From Prevotellaceae bacterium UBA6417 (GTDB lineage Bacteria; Bacteroidota; Bacteroidia; Bacteroidales; Bacteroidaceae), in assembly GCA_002439755.1 (NCBI GenBank), contig DJPH01000005.1, positions 14,282-78,281 of the forward strand: a stretch of DNA of 64,000 bases, given 5' to 3'. This document shows, piece by piece, positions 9,147 to 18,903 of the stretch. The notes below the pieces were generated by a model. The model was given only the letters and a program-made list of their open reading frames with translations. It was not told where the DNA came from and did no database searches. A program made the position numbers and the translations under genes. Each line of letters starts with the position of its first letter. Positions within the stretch are counted from its first letter, which is position 1.

Positions 9147-10418
9147 ATGACACGGAAGGAAAGGATGAAAAATATCTTGGAAAAGGCCACGGCTTTGTTG
9201 AAAAAGAAAAGCCGGAAGACGCAATTGTCATCCTCCGAAAAAAAACACAGAAAGCGTTTAGGCATCAAAAGACTGCTTCAGAAAATTCCTTTCGCCAAGA
9301 AATGGTTCGATTACCTGGAGGTGCATCCATGGCTCACACGCCTTGACCGGTATATCATCAGGAAATTCATCGGAACCTTCGTCTTTTCCATTCTGCTGAT
9401 CATAGCCATTGTCATCGTGTTCGACTTCAACGAACGCATAGACAAGTTTACGACGAGCCATGCACCCTGGCAAAAAATCATCTTCACCTACTATCTGAAC
9501 TTCATTCCCTATTTTGCCAACCTGTTCAGCCCCCTGTTCGTCTTTATATCGGTCATTTTTTTCACTTCCAAGATGGCCGACAACTCGGAAATCATTGCCA
9601 TGCGCTCCAACGGCATGAGCTTCAATCGCCTGCTGAAGCCCTACATGCTGTCGGCAGGGTTGATAGCCATTGCCAGCTTCATATTGGGTGCCTATATCAT
9701 CCCGCACAGCAATGTGACACGGCTCAATTTTGAAAACAAATATATCAAGAAACAACAGATATCTGTGGTCGAAAACGTGCAGCTACAGGTAGATACCGGC
9801 GTTGTAGCCTTTATTTCGACTTACAACAACGACACCAAGACGGGACTGAATTTCTCTTTGGACAAATTTGTCGACAAAAAGCTGGTATCTCACATGACCG
9901 CATTGAGAATACAATATGACACGCTGTCGGATATGCGCTACAAATGGAAAATCTACAATTACCGCATCCGAAAGCTCCGCGGCATGCACGAAGTTATCAC
10001 TTCGGGGCACGAAACCGACTCCATCATCAGCATGGAGCCGGCCGACCTTCTGTATACACGCAACCAGCAAGAGACAATGACGATGCCCGAACTCAGAGAC
10101 TATATCGAGAAGCAGCATTTGAGAGGCTCCACCAACGTCAGCCTGTTCGAGGTAGAATATCATAAACGCATTGCTTCGGTCTTTGCCGCCTTTATACTGA
10201 CGCTGATAGGAGTCACGCTATCGTGCGAAAAGCGCAAAGGTGGTATGGGGCTTTCACTGGGTCTGGGTCTGGCGCTGAGTTTCTCATACATTCTGTTCCA
10301 AACCATCTCGGCAACCTTTGCCATCAACAGAGGCTTCCCGCCAATGCTTTCGGCATGGATACCCAACATTATCTTCATGATTATCGCGTTTGTCCTGTAT
10401 AGGAGGACTCCACAATAA
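9147..10418 (+). CDS. LptF/LptG-family permease (YjgP/YjgQ)
   Basis: 423 residues. After a strongly basic N-terminal extension of about 60 residues comes LDRYIIRKFIGTF, the usual start of this family. Then follow three membrane helices, a periplasmic beta-jellyroll region (about 200-330) and three more helices, with GMSFNRLLKP and SCEKRKGGMGLSLGLGLA. LptF/G proteins form the membrane part of the ABC exporter moving lipopolysaccharide to the outer membrane. Only one copy is present here; Bacteroidota often encode the two halves at separate loci. It starts 18 bases after tgt, so it likely belongs to the lon-tgt transcript. A second ATG at 9165 would trim six residues. Confidence 0.88.
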   Translation: MTRKERMKNILEKATALLKKKSRKTQLSSSEKKHRKRLGIKRLLQKIPFAKKWFDYLEVHPWLTRLDRYIIRKFIGTFVFSILLIIAIVIVFDFNERIDKFTTSHAPWQKIIFTYYLNFIPYFANLFSPLFVFISVIFFTSKMADNSEIIAMRSNGMSFNRLLKPYMLSAGLIAIASFILGAYIIPHSNVTRLNFENKYIKKQQISVVENVQLQVDTGVVAFISTYNNDTKTGLNFSLDKFVDKKLVSHMTALRIQYDTLSDMRYKWKIYNYRIRKLRGMHEVITSGHETDSIISMEPADLLYTRNQQETMTMPELRDYIEKQHLRGSTNVSLFEVEYHKRIASVFAAFILTLIGVTLSCEKRKGGMGLSLGLGLALSFSYILFQTISATFAINRGFPPMLSAWIPNIIFMIIAFVLYRRTPQ

Positions 10419-10443
10419 TAACCTTTTCATAACACCACAAAAG

Positions 10444-11745
10444 ATGCACTTCTCCGAACTCAACTTAGACTCCAGGATATCAGAAGCCGTCGACATCATG
10501 CATTTCGACGACTGCACGCCCATACAGGAACAAGCCATACCCCCATTGCTCGAAGGCCGCGACCTTATCGGTGTGGCTCAGACCGGAACGGGAAAAACCG
10601 CCGCCTATCTGCTGCCCATCCTTAACCGCCTGTGCAGCGAAGAATTTCCCAAAGACGCCGTCAACTGCGTCATCATGTCGCCTACACGCGAACTGGCACA
10701 GCAAATCGATCAGGCCATGGAAGGTTTTTCCTATTTCGTGCCCTTTTCCAGCGTTGCCGTCTATGGCGGAAACGACGGCATCCGCTACGAGCAGGAATTG
10801 CGAGGCCTGCAACTGGGAGCCGATGTGGTCATAGCCACACCGGGACGCCTCATCAGCCACCTGAAACTGGGCAATGTCGACCTGTCGCACGTATCCATCT
10901 TCGTGCTCGACGAAGCCGACCGCATGCTCGACATGGGTTTTTTCGACGATATCATGAAGATTGCCAGCTATCTGCCCAAAAAACGGCAAACCATCATGTT
11001 CTCGGCCACCATGCCGCCCGAAATACAGAAAATGGCCAAAAGCATCTTGAACAACCCCGTTGAAATTGAAATAGCCATCACGAAGCCGGCCGAAAAAATA
11101 GATCAAAGCGCGTACATCTGCCACGACAGCCAGAAAATGGGCATCCTGCTCGACATGTTCGGCAAGGAGGCTCCGCAACGCACCATCATCTTTTCGTCGT
11201 CCAAACAAAAGGTAAAAGAACTGGGAGCCGCCCTGCGCAAAAAAGGAATCAACGTGCGCGAAATGCACTCGGATCTGGAGCAAAAGCAACGCGACGAAGT
11301 GATGCGCGACTTTAAGGCTGGAAAAACCGATGTGCTCGTAGCCACCGACATCATATCGCGCGGAATCGACATTGACGACATCGAAACAGTTATCAACTAT
11401 GACGTGCCACACGATGTGGAGGACTATGTGCACCGGATAGGACGGACAGCGCGAGCCAACCGCACCGGTGCGGCCGTAACGCTCGTCAACGAAAAAGACA
11501 TGCGTTTCTTTGCCAAAATAGAAAAGACCATAGGGAAAGACATACGCAAAAACCCGCTTCCGCCTGAGTTGGGCAAAGGACCGAAAGCCGAGAACAACCG
11601 CCATGGTAGCAGAAACAACCGGAGAAGATATACCCGCAACAGGCGAGACAACAAGGCAAAAGGCAACGCCACAGGTGAAACCCCGAAAACAAAGCACCGG
11701 CATGGCAGAAAAAGGCAGCGGCCTGCCAACAAACAGACAGAATAA
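10444..11745 (+). CDS. DEAD-box ATP-dependent RNA helicase, RhlE type
   Basis: 433 residues from ATG 10444; a TTG at 10390 lies inside the previous gene and is not used. Motifs in order: Q motif with CTPIQEQAIP, AQTGTGKT (45-52), PTRELAQQ, TPGR, DEAD (156-159), SAT, and the C-terminal HRIGRTAR (about 330-337). A basic, low-complexity tail (about 375-433: RNNRRRYTRNRR and HGRKRQRP) is typical of RNA-binding extensions in RhlE-like helicases that act on structured RNA or ribosome precursors, often in the cold. It follows the permease by 25 bases. A long antisense frame opposite this gene is a shadow. Confidence 0.93.
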   Translation: MHFSELNLDSRISEAVDIMHFDDCTPIQEQAIPPLLEGRDLIGVAQTGTGKTAAYLLPILNRLCSEEFPKDAVNCVIMSPTRELAQQIDQAMEGFSYFVPFSSVAVYGGNDGIRYEQELRGLQLGADVVIATPGRLISHLKLGNVDLSHVSIFVLDEADRMLDMGFFDDIMKIASYLPKKRQTIMFSATMPPEIQKMAKSILNNPVEIEIAITKPAEKIDQSAYICHDSQKMGILLDMFGKEAPQRTIIFSSSKQKVKELGAALRKKGINVREMHSDLEQKQRDEVMRDFKAGKTDVLVATDIISRGIDIDDIETVINYDVPHDVEDYVHRIGRTARANRTGAAVTLVNEKDMRFFAKIEKTIGKDIRKNPLPPELGKGPKAENNRHGSRNNRRRYTRNRRDNKAKGNATGETPKTKHRHGRKRQRPANKQTE

Positions 11746-11802
11746 GTGCTGCAAAGGCTCTCGAAAATAGTTTTTTTACGTACAGCAACTACTGAATGAT
11801 TA

Positions 11803-11810
11803 TATTTTTG
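11803..11810 (+). promoter_or_regulatory. -7 promoter box TATTTTTG for the nitroreductase
   Basis: TATTTTTG lies 31 bases before the ATG at 11842, in the 96-base gap after the helicase gene. It suggests the nitroreductase starts a new transcript. Confidence 0.55.
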
Positions 11811-11841
11811 TAAGTTTGTATGCAATAAAAACAGAAAGATC

Positions 11842-12576
11842 ATGATGTTTTGCAAGCGAAAAACCATCCGGAAATATTCGGCACGAACAGTTGACGACTC
11901 CTTGCTGCACACTCTGCTGGCCGAAGCCGAAGAGACCCAAACCATGGGCAACCTGCAGCTATACAGCGTGGTTGTGACACGAAGCGACGAGATGAAGCGG
12001 CAATTGGCTCCGGCACATTTCAACCAACCCATGGTGACAGGCGCACCGGTAGTACTCACCTTCTGCGCCGACTACAGGCGCACCACCGACTGGTGTAACC
12101 TGCGCAAGGCACATCCCGGCTACGACAATTTCCTGTCGTTTATCAATGCCGCAACAGATGCCCTGCTATATTGCCAGACCTTCTGCAACCTTGCAGAAAA
12201 AGCAGGCCTCGGGCTGTGTTTCCTGGGGACAACCGTATACAATCCGCAGTCAATCATCAAAACATTGCACCTGCCCCGACTGGTAATGCCTGTAGCAACC
12301 ATCACATTAGGCTGGCCCGACGAAACCCCCGAAGCCTCGGACCGCCTCCCATTGGAAGCCATACTCCACGAAGAGACCTATTCAGAATATACGCCCGAAG
12401 ACATTGACAAATATTATACGCCCAAAGAATCTCTGGAAGTCAACCGCAACTTTGTAAAGATAAACAACACGGAAACGCTGGCACAGATTTTCACAGACAT
12501 ACGATATACGCAAAAAGACTGCGAAGCCATGTCGACAGGACTGCTGGCCGCACTGAAGCAACAAGGTTTCCTGTAA
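11842..12576 (+). CDS. NADPH-dependent nitroreductase/flavin oxidoreductase
   Basis: 244 residues, no signal peptide. The N-terminal CKRKTIRKYSAR segment is the FMN phosphate-binding start of the nitroreductase fold. GAPVVLTFCADYRR and the downstream C-terminal half with GLGLCFLGT and LPRLVMPVATITLGWPDE match the NfrA/Frp subfamily. Such enzymes reduce flavins, quinones or nitro-compounds with NAD(P)H; the physiological substrate cannot be read from sequence. ATG codons at 11842 and 11845 are both possible. It is probably co-transcribed with the DUF2027-Smr gene 29 bases downstream. Confidence 0.87.
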   Translation: MMFCKRKTIRKYSARTVDDSLLHTLLAEAEETQTMGNLQLYSVVVTRSDEMKRQLAPAHFNQPMVTGAPVVLTFCADYRRTTDWCNLRKAHPGYDNFLSFINAATDALLYCQTFCNLAEKAGLGLCFLGTTVYNPQSIIKTLHLPRLVMPVATITLGWPDETPEASDRLPLEAILHEETYSEYTPEDIDKYYTPKESLEVNRNFVKINNTETLAQIFTDIRYTQKDCEAMSTGLLAALKQQGFL

Positions 12577-12605
12577 AAGATGCTAACCGATAAAACTCAG
12601 ACAAA

Positions 12606-13736
12606 ATGAAAATAGGCGACAAAGTAAGATTTCTGAACGATGTCGGAGGGGGCAGAATCTCCGGCTTTCGCGACAAAAACACCGTATTGGTCGAGGACGA
12701 AGACGGTTTTGAATTTCCCGCCAACATCCATGAGTGCATAGTTGTAGACAGCGACAACTATGAAAAGAACTACAGCAGTAAGAGTCAGAACAGCAAGCCC
12801 CAAACAGCTGAGACAAACAAGCCCACATCGGTCAAAGCCGCACTTAACATGGACTCAGGCAGCGACGAAGACCGCGAAGAAGACGCAAGCACACGCCCCG
12901 TCACCTTCCGTCCCAAACCGGAAGAACGCCCCAACGCCGACATACTGAACATCTACCTCTGCTTCGTTCCCATAGAAACAAAAGAACTGACAAAAACCGA
13001 CTTCGACACCTATCTGGTCAACGACAGCAACTACTTCATCGATTTTACCTACCTGAGCGGTGAAGGAAACAGCTGGCAACTACGATACAAAGGAACTGCC
13101 GAGCCCAACTCGAAGCACTTCATCGAAAAGGTGACACAGAACCGCTTAAACGACCTGCAACACCTGTGTCTGCAAATGCTGGCATATAAGGAAGACAAGC
13201 ATTTTCTGCTCAAACCGTCGCAAAGCATCGAGCTGCGCCCCGATCTGACACGCTTCTACAAGCTGCACACCTTTGTGCCCAACCTGTTCTTTAACGAACG
13301 CGTGCTCACCTACGAGATTGTAGTCAACGACGAACGCGTGCGCCACACCCACACCAGTGCGGCAGAACTGAAAGAAGCTCTGACAGGCAACAAGGAAACA
13401 ACCACGGCACGGCCGCACATACATGCCATCACCATCAAGAAAAAAAACGATGGCGAGCCTGAAATCATAGACCTGCACGCCGATGAACTGCTGGACAACA
13501 CACGGGGCATGCAACCCATCGACATCCTGGAATATCAGCTGGACATATTCCGCAAAAAGATGGAAGAAAACAAAAACAAGAAAGGAAAGAAACTCATCTT
13601 CATCCACGGCAAAGGGCAAGGCGTGCTGCGCAATGCCGTATTGCGCGAACTGAACCATACCTACAAGAACTGCACAAGCCAGGACGCTTCGTTTCGCGAA
13701 TATGGGTTTGGTGCCACGATGGTAACTATACATTAA
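12606..13736 (+). CDS. DUF2027 protein with C-terminal Smr domain
   Basis: 376 residues. The N-terminus (KIGDKVRFLNDVGGGRISGF) is a small SH3-like fold, followed by an acidic, low-complexity linker (about 60-105) and a central DUF2027 region. The C-terminal Smr domain has DLHADEL and IHGKGQGVLR (about 333-342), the hallmarks of the MutS2-type Smr fold, which binds or nicks nucleic acid and in some family members acts on collided ribosomes. This architecture is widespread in Bacteroidota but has no firm function that I know of. No signal peptide, so cytoplasmic. Confidence 0.85.
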   Translation: MKIGDKVRFLNDVGGGRISGFRDKNTVLVEDEDGFEFPANIHECIVVDSDNYEKNYSSKSQNSKPQTAETNKPTSVKAALNMDSGSDEDREEDASTRPVTFRPKPEERPNADILNIYLCFVPIETKELTKTDFDTYLVNDSNYFIDFTYLSGEGNSWQLRYKGTAEPNSKHFIEKVTQNRLNDLQHLCLQMLAYKEDKHFLLKPSQSIELRPDLTRFYKLHTFVPNLFFNERVLTYEIVVNDERVRHTHTSAAELKEALTGNKETTTARPHIHAITIKKKNDGEPEIIDLHADELLDNTRGMQPIDILEYQLDIFRKKMEENKNKKGKKLIFIHGKGQGVLRNAVLRELNHTYKNCTSQDASFREYGFGATMVTIH

Positions 13737-13748
13737 AAATAACAGGCC

Positions 13749-14354
13749 ATGGCCATCAAACTACGTCAAGGAACTGTTTCGGATGCTCCCGTCATTGCCC
13801 GTTTCATCATCGAGGCAATGAGCGAAGAATGCTGCGCCCACTTTTACGGCCCAAACTACAATATCAACGATTTCCACGCATTCATGACAAGTCTTGCAGG
13901 ACAGGAACTGACGCAGTATTGCTATAAAAACACCATTGTGGCTCAGTCGGACAACGATATAGCCGGCATTGCCGTTTCGTATAACGGGGCCGACCTGCAT
14001 ACGCTCCGGAAAGCATTTATCGAAGGCCTGTACGACACATTTCACCGCGATTTCAGAGGGCGCATCAATGATGAAACACAAGCTGGCGAGCTCTATCTCG
14101 ATTCTTTGGCCGTAGACCCGAAATTCCGCCGCAACGGCATCGGCACGCTGCTTTTGGAAGCAACCATACAAAAGGCCGAAATCATGAAAATCCCTTACGT
14201 AGGACTTTTGGTCGACGACGACAATCCTTCGGCCCTCCATCTTTACCAACAGATAGGCTTTCAGTTTATCAACAAAACCATGTGGGGCGGCCACTATATG
14301 AAGCACCTGCAACTAAGAGTCGACAGATACATTTTCAAGCACTTGACAAAATGA
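13749..14354 (+). CDS. GNAT-family N-acetyltransferase
   Basis: 201 residues. The GNAT fold is recognised from LYLDSLAVDPKFRRNGIGTLLLEA, where RRNGIG (about 129-134) is the acetyl-CoA pyrophosphate loop, and from a late strand with NPSALHLYQQIGFQ. It probably acetylates a small amine or a protein N-terminus; the substrate is unknown. It begins 12 bases after the DUF2027-Smr gene, so the three genes from 11842 likely form one transcript. Confidence 0.87.
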   Translation: MAIKLRQGTVSDAPVIARFIIEAMSEECCAHFYGPNYNINDFHAFMTSLAGQELTQYCYKNTIVAQSDNDIAGIAVSYNGADLHTLRKAFIEGLYDTFHRDFRGRINDETQAGELYLDSLAVDPKFRRNGIGTLLLEATIQKAEIMKIPYVGLLVDDDNPSALHLYQQIGFQFINKTMWGGHYMKHLQLRVDRYIFKHLTK

Positions 14355-14427
14355 AAGTACAGACATAATTAAATATTATCCCTTATATCTGCCATATATT
14401 TACATCAACGAAATAAACCTCATTAAT

Positions 14428-16461
14428 ATGAAAAGACTTATCAAAACAGCTGCAACACTTTTTCTTTTCGGCTTTGCCTTGTCATGCTCAGACACAGTAG
14501 ATTCAAGTGACATGTTTACCTTTAAAGGTCAAACTGTCACGGATTACGTAGAAGCGGACTCATCGCTTTCCCTATTCTCGCATATCTTGTCCAAATCTAA
14601 AATAAAACCATCAGCAAACGGAAGCATAGCGACCCTTCTGTCTGCACGCGGCAATTACACGGTCTTTGCTCCGACAAACGAGGCCATCAGACACTACCTG
14701 GATTCCATCTTTGGCCATCAGCCGTATGACATAGACACCATTGGCATGGAAACGGCCAACAAGATTGCCTTAAATTGCATCCTTGACCATGGCAATGCCA
14801 ACGCATTGATGTCAACAGACTTTTTTGTAGGTGCAATCGACCAAAGCACATTCAACGACAGACACATTCTCGTGGAATTTGACACCATCAACAGCCGGCT
14901 CGCCATCCTATTAAACAATTTCTCGCGCATCACAGTCCCCGATATTGAGGTAACCAACGGCATCATCCACAAGGTCGACAACGTCATTTCTCCTTCTACA
15001 GCCAGTTTGTCATCTTTAATTGGGCAAGTAAAGGATATGCGCATTTTCAGTCATTTGCTCGAGATCACATCGTGGGCCGATTCGCTCATCAAATATCGTG
15101 ATGAAGAATATGAATTGATTCCCCAAAACATCCGCGACCGCCAAGTGGGCCTCTCCTGGCAAAACTACGAGACACCACTTCACAAATACTATGGTTACAC
15201 AGCCTTTATCGAACCTGACAGTATCTATGTGGCCGAATGGGGAGTTCCGGAGCCGATAATTACAAACGGCCTTGTATCCAACTGGAATGAAATCATGGAA
15301 GTGATCAAACGAAAATGTGAAGAGACCTATACGACAGCCAGTTCGGATGATCCAAAGAGCCAGGACAACGCCATCAACCAATTCGTTTCCTATCATCTGA
15401 TAAACCAGCGCGTACCCTACAACTACCTCGTACATCACCTCACAGAATTAGGTTACTTCTATAGGCTGCCCGACCAACTCACATTGGACGTATGGGAATA
15501 TTATCCGACAATGGGGCGCTTCAACCGGATGTTCAAAATCACGCAGCCCGCAAAAACCGGCACACTGAACATCAACCGCCATTCAACCTATGACAACAGC
15601 TTCAATGGCAATTACAGTGAAATCAGTTGCGACCGCGAAGGAATTGAAATATCCTCCACCCACCAAGGCTATACCAACAATGCGCTCAACGGTTATTTCT
15701 ATCCCATCAACGGCATTTTGCTCTACGACAAAGACGTTCCCAATGTGGTACTAAACGAACGTATGCGCTATGACGCCATGGCCGCAATGCCCGAGCTGAT
15801 GACCAACAACATACGCCACCCTGCAGCACGCGGTAGCCACAACATACCCTCCATGTTTGTTAAAGATTTCACCTATACCGACGAAACCCAATGTTCCATG
15901 ATTTCATGGGGTGAAGGTTGGGTAAATTGGCAAGGCGACGAGCTGATATTCTACGGTCAGGTCGATTTAACGTTCAAACTCTTGCCCGTGCCCTACGACG
16001 GCACATATGAAGTTCGCATCGGTTGCGCAAACTTGAGCTCGCGCATCATGGCACAGATCTATTTCGGCAGCAACAAGGACAACCTTCAAGCAATGGGACT
16101 GCCCGTAGATTTCCGCATCCTGACAGACAGCCCTGCCATCGATTGGATAAAAGATGGAACAGACCAGGACGAAAACAAAGAGAATGACAAATTCATCCGC
16201 AACAAGGGCTACATGAAAGCTCCTAAATATTTCTGTAGAAACACTTACTCTGGGCCGATGCTGACACCACTGCGCAACAGCGAAGGAGGAATCATCAGCT
16301 TGAGAAAAGTGGTCTATACAGGACAACTGGAATCCTCGAAAACCTACTACATGCGTATAAAATCCGTATTGGAGAGCACAGCCAATGGCATGGACTTAGA
16401 CTACATCGAAGTTGTTCCCAAATGGGTCTACAATGGGCCTACGGGTGAGGATATTTGGTAA
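14428..16461 (+). CDS. Fasciclin-domain (FAS1) lipoprotein
   Basis: 677 residues. A lipoprotein signal peptide ends in the lipobox ALSC (Cys20), followed by DTVDSSD. Residues about 30-190 form a fasciclin/FAS1 domain: NYTVFAPTNEAI is the H1-like motif, and GIIHKVDNVISPS closes the domain. The remaining 480 residues contain repeated beta-rich segments typical of surface lipoproteins with a carbohydrate-binding look (TYEVRIGCANLSSRIMAQIYFG). Large FAS1 lipoproteins in Bacteroidota often sit next to SusC/SusD pairs, but here no SusC or SusD lies nearby. Role in adhesion or glycan binding is inferred only. A T-rich gap with no clear -7 box precedes it. Confidence 0.85.
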   Translation: MKRLIKTAATLFLFGFALSCSDTVDSSDMFTFKGQTVTDYVEADSSLSLFSHILSKSKIKPSANGSIATLLSARGNYTVFAPTNEAIRHYLDSIFGHQPYDIDTIGMETANKIALNCILDHGNANALMSTDFFVGAIDQSTFNDRHILVEFDTINSRLAILLNNFSRITVPDIEVTNGIIHKVDNVISPSTASLSSLIGQVKDMRIFSHLLEITSWADSLIKYRDEEYELIPQNIRDRQVGLSWQNYETPLHKYYGYTAFIEPDSIYVAEWGVPEPIITNGLVSNWNEIMEVIKRKCEETYTTASSDDPKSQDNAINQFVSYHLINQRVPYNYLVHHLTELGYFYRLPDQLTLDVWEYYPTMGRFNRMFKITQPAKTGTLNINRHSTYDNSFNGNYSEISCDREGIEISSTHQGYTNNALNGYFYPINGILLYDKDVPNVVLNERMRYDAMAAMPELMTNNIRHPAARGSHNIPSMFVKDFTYTDETQCSMISWGEGWVNWQGDELIFYGQVDLTFKLLPVPYDGTYEVRIGCANLSSRIMAQIYFGSNKDNLQAMGLPVDFRILTDSPAIDWIKDGTDQDENKENDKFIRNKGYMKAPKYFCRNTYSGPMLTPLRNSEGGIISLRKVVYTGQLESSKTYYMRIKSVLESTANGMDLDYIEVVPKWVYNGPTGEDIW

Positions 16462-16533
16462 GATAGTGCATCTATATTGTCCGAAACTTATCTTTTTATA
16501 TTTTCATCACAATACATTTCAAGAACTTAGTAT

Positions 16534-16541
16534 TACCTTTG
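16534..16541 (+). promoter_or_regulatory. -7 promoter box TACCTTTG for the symporter gene
   Basis: TACCTTTG lies 24 bases before ATG 16566. An in-frame TTG at 16539 falls inside this box, which shows that the true start is the downstream ATG. Confidence 0.7.
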
Positions 16542-16565
16542 CACCTTGAAAATGCAAGAAAGATA

Positions 16566-17963
16566 ATGAGCAAAGACATCTCTGAAAGAGCCGATTTCGC
16601 GAGCAAATTGGGCATGATACTTGCCACTGCCGGTTCGGCGGTAGGCTTAGGCAATATTTGGCGATTTCCAGTAATGACCGGTAACAATGGCGGCGCGGCG
16701 TTTATTCTGATCTACATCGTCTGCATCATACTGTTGGGCATCCCGTTGATGACAGCCGAGTTCATGGTAGGACGCCACGCCCACACCAATACCGCCCAGG
16801 CCTACAAAAAGATGTCGAAGGGATGGGTATGGCGCAAGATCGGCAAATTCGGGGTCATCACGGCCTGGTTCATCTTGAGCTACTACATTGTTGTCTCCGG
16901 ATGGGCGCTTGACTATCTGGTCGAGTCTTTGGCCAACCGCTTCAACCGCATGGCTGCCGAAGGAGACGCTGCCGCCTATGCCAACTACTTTCAGGATTTT
17001 GTATCCAACCCTTATCTGCCCCTTGTCTACACGGCCGTTTTCATGCTGGCCTCCCACTATGTCATTGTAAAAGGCGTCAAGAAGGGCATCGAACGCTTTT
17101 CCAAGATTTTCATGCCCCTGCTGTTTGTCATCCTCCTTGTGCTGGTTGTATGCTCGCTCTTCACCTCCGGAGCTAAAGCCGGCCTGACCTTTCTTTTCAA
17201 GCCCGACTTCTCTAAAATCACCTTTCAGACCTTCCTCGACGCCTTGGGGCAGTCGTTCTATTCGCTGAGCATCGGAATGGGGTGCATCTGTACATATGCC
17301 TCCTACTTCAGCAAAGACATCAAGTTGGTCAACACGGCATTCAAGATCGGAGCCATCGACACCATGGTGGCCATCATGGCCGGCATCATCATATTCCCCG
17401 CCGTTTTCTCGGCCGGCATCATGCCCGACGCCGGTCCTTCGCTGGTATTCATAGCCTTGCCCAACGTGTTCCAGCAAGTGTTCGGCAGTGTTCCCGCCCT
17501 GAGCTACGTTGTTTCCGTGCTGTTCTACAGCCTGCTGGTGCTGGCCACGCTCACTTCGGTCATTTCCTTACAGGAAGTGGTCACTGCCTATTTGTCCGAA
17601 GACCTGAAAATGTCGCGCAAGAAGGCTGCCACCATCGTCACTTGCGTCTGCATCTTCGTTGGTTCCATCTGCTCGCTCTCCATGGGGCCGCTGAAAGGCA
17701 TCCACCTGCTGGGGCGCAACGTTTTCGATTTCTTCGACTTCTTTTCAGGCCAGATAATGCTACCTGTCAGCGGCTTCTTCATCGCGCTCTTCACCGGTTG
17801 GATTATGAAGCGCGACATCATCCGGCAGCAATTACCCGCCGGAACGCCGTGGGAGACTTTCCTCAACAAAGTGCAGGTGTCATTGCTCAGATATTTCGTG
17901 CCTTTTGCCATTCTGCTCATCTTCATGAGCGGCATAGGGCTGTTCCGCCTGTTCAATCTTTAG
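16566..17963 (+). CDS. Sodium-dependent transporter, neurotransmitter:sodium symporter (SNF) family
   Basis: 465 residues from ATG 16566. The first membrane helix carries ATAGSAVGLGNIWRFP, the sodium- and substrate-binding signature of the LeuT/SNF family. NNGGAAF follows, then about eleven hydrophobic segments. Bacterial members of this family usually import amino acids such as tryptophan, leucine or tyrosine with sodium; the exact substrate cannot be told. Length fits the shorter eleven-helix bacterial type. It has its own promoter and is followed 16 bases later by the helix-hairpin-helix gene. Confidence 0.92.
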   Translation: MSKDISERADFASKLGMILATAGSAVGLGNIWRFPVMTGNNGGAAFILIYIVCIILLGIPLMTAEFMVGRHAHTNTAQAYKKMSKGWVWRKIGKFGVITAWFILSYYIVVSGWALDYLVESLANRFNRMAAEGDAAAYANYFQDFVSNPYLPLVYTAVFMLASHYVIVKGVKKGIERFSKIFMPLLFVILLVLVVCSLFTSGAKAGLTFLFKPDFSKITFQTFLDALGQSFYSLSIGMGCICTYASYFSKDIKLVNTAFKIGAIDTMVAIMAGIIIFPAVFSAGIMPDAGPSLVFIALPNVFQQVFGSVPALSYVVSVLFYSLLVLATLTSVISLQEVVTAYLSEDLKMSRKKAATIVTCVCIFVGSICSLSMGPLKGIHLLGRNVFDFFDFFSGQIMLPVSGFFIALFTGWIMKRDIIRQQLPAGTPWETFLNKVQVSLLRYFVPFAILLIFMSGIGLFRLFNL

Positions 17964-17979
17964 CTGTCAGATTGCCGCC

Positions 17980-18882
17980 ATGCGCTTCGGCATCTATTTG
18001 TCAAGGTCTGATATCAGGGGCATGTGCCTCTTTGCCATTCTGCTCTTGCTGGCCACTGCCCTGGTCTTCTTCTATGCCCGCCGGATGCCTGACAATACGG
18101 AAACGGCCGAAACCGATGCCCCGCTGAAAGAGAGCCGCCATTTTTTCGACAGCACGGCCGCATATACACCTGTAAAAGCCGCAGGAAGCCGGCCGTCCCT
18201 GTTTCCTTTCGATCCCAACACGGCCGATTCGGCCACTTTCGCCTGTCTGGGCATTCCCCCGTCGATTGCCCGACGCATTGTGCGCTACCGCTCAAAAGGC
18301 GGCCGCTTCAGAAAACCGTCCGACCTCAGGAAAATCTACGGGTTTCCCGAAGCATGCTATCGGCAGTTATCACCCTATATCAGGATAACGGTTTCTCAGG
18401 GAAGCGGCACGCGACAGATTGCCGTCAGCCGGCGCAAAGTTGAAAAAACGCCCGTGCCGACTTTTGCAGCCAACACCGTAGAAAAATTCGACCGCCTTGT
18501 TGTATTCAACGCCAACGACATCGATTCGCTCACCCTCATCCGCATTCCCGGCATAGGCCCCTATTATGCCCACCGCTTTCTGGACTATCGTAAAAGACTG
18601 GGCGGCTATGCCGACGTAAGGCAGCTGGCCGAAATACACGGCTTTCCCAAGGACTGCATCGAATGGTTTCGCACCGACGGGCAGGCCGTACGCATCAACA
18701 TCAACCATGCCCCGTTCAAGCAACTGCTGGCCCATCCCTACCTGAACTACGGGCAGGTGAAAGCCATCTTCGGCTATCGCCGCAAGTTCGGCCGCATAGA
18801 CCATTTGCAGCAGCTGGCCAACTCGGAAGCCTTCACGCCCGACGACTTCGAGAGGCTTCGTGCGTACATCTCTTTTCAGTAA
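17980..18882 (+). CDS. Membrane-anchored protein with three helix-hairpin-helix repeats
   Basis: 300 residues. One N-terminal membrane helix (LFAILLLLATALVFFYA, about 16-32) is followed by a low-complexity linker and three ComEA-like helix-hairpin-helix units. Unit 1 is near FDPNTADSATFACLGIPP, unit 2 near FNANDIDSLTLIRIPGIGP and unit 3 near ININHAPFKQLLAHP. Each is followed by a repeat of GxFxxxxDLxxIxGF type. ComEA-type repeats bind double-stranded DNA during uptake, so a role in DNA binding outside the cytoplasmic membrane is possible, but no other competence gene is present in this window. Likely co-transcribed with the symporter. Confidence 0.85.
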   Translation: MRFGIYLSRSDIRGMCLFAILLLLATALVFFYARRMPDNTETAETDAPLKESRHFFDSTAAYTPVKAAGSRPSLFPFDPNTADSATFACLGIPPSIARRIVRYRSKGGRFRKPSDLRKIYGFPEACYRQLSPYIRITVSQGSGTRQIAVSRRKVEKTPVPTFAANTVEKFDRLVVFNANDIDSLTLIRIPGIGPYYAHRFLDYRKRLGGYADVRQLAEIHGFPKDCIEWFRTDGQAVRININHAPFKQLLAHPYLNYGQVKAIFGYRRKFGRIDHLQQLANSEAFTPDDFERLRAYISFQ

Positions 18883-18903
18883 CTTAAACTCCTTTCACCC
18901 ATC

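Noticed and set aside
10480..11754. 424-codon minus-strand open frame opposite the DEAD-box helicase
   Set aside because: Antisense to a helicase with all motifs; composition is typical of a reversed coding strand. The same applies to frames opposite symporter (16647-17477), nuoCD (21153-22151), nuoL (25274-26173) and aroB (33642-34607).
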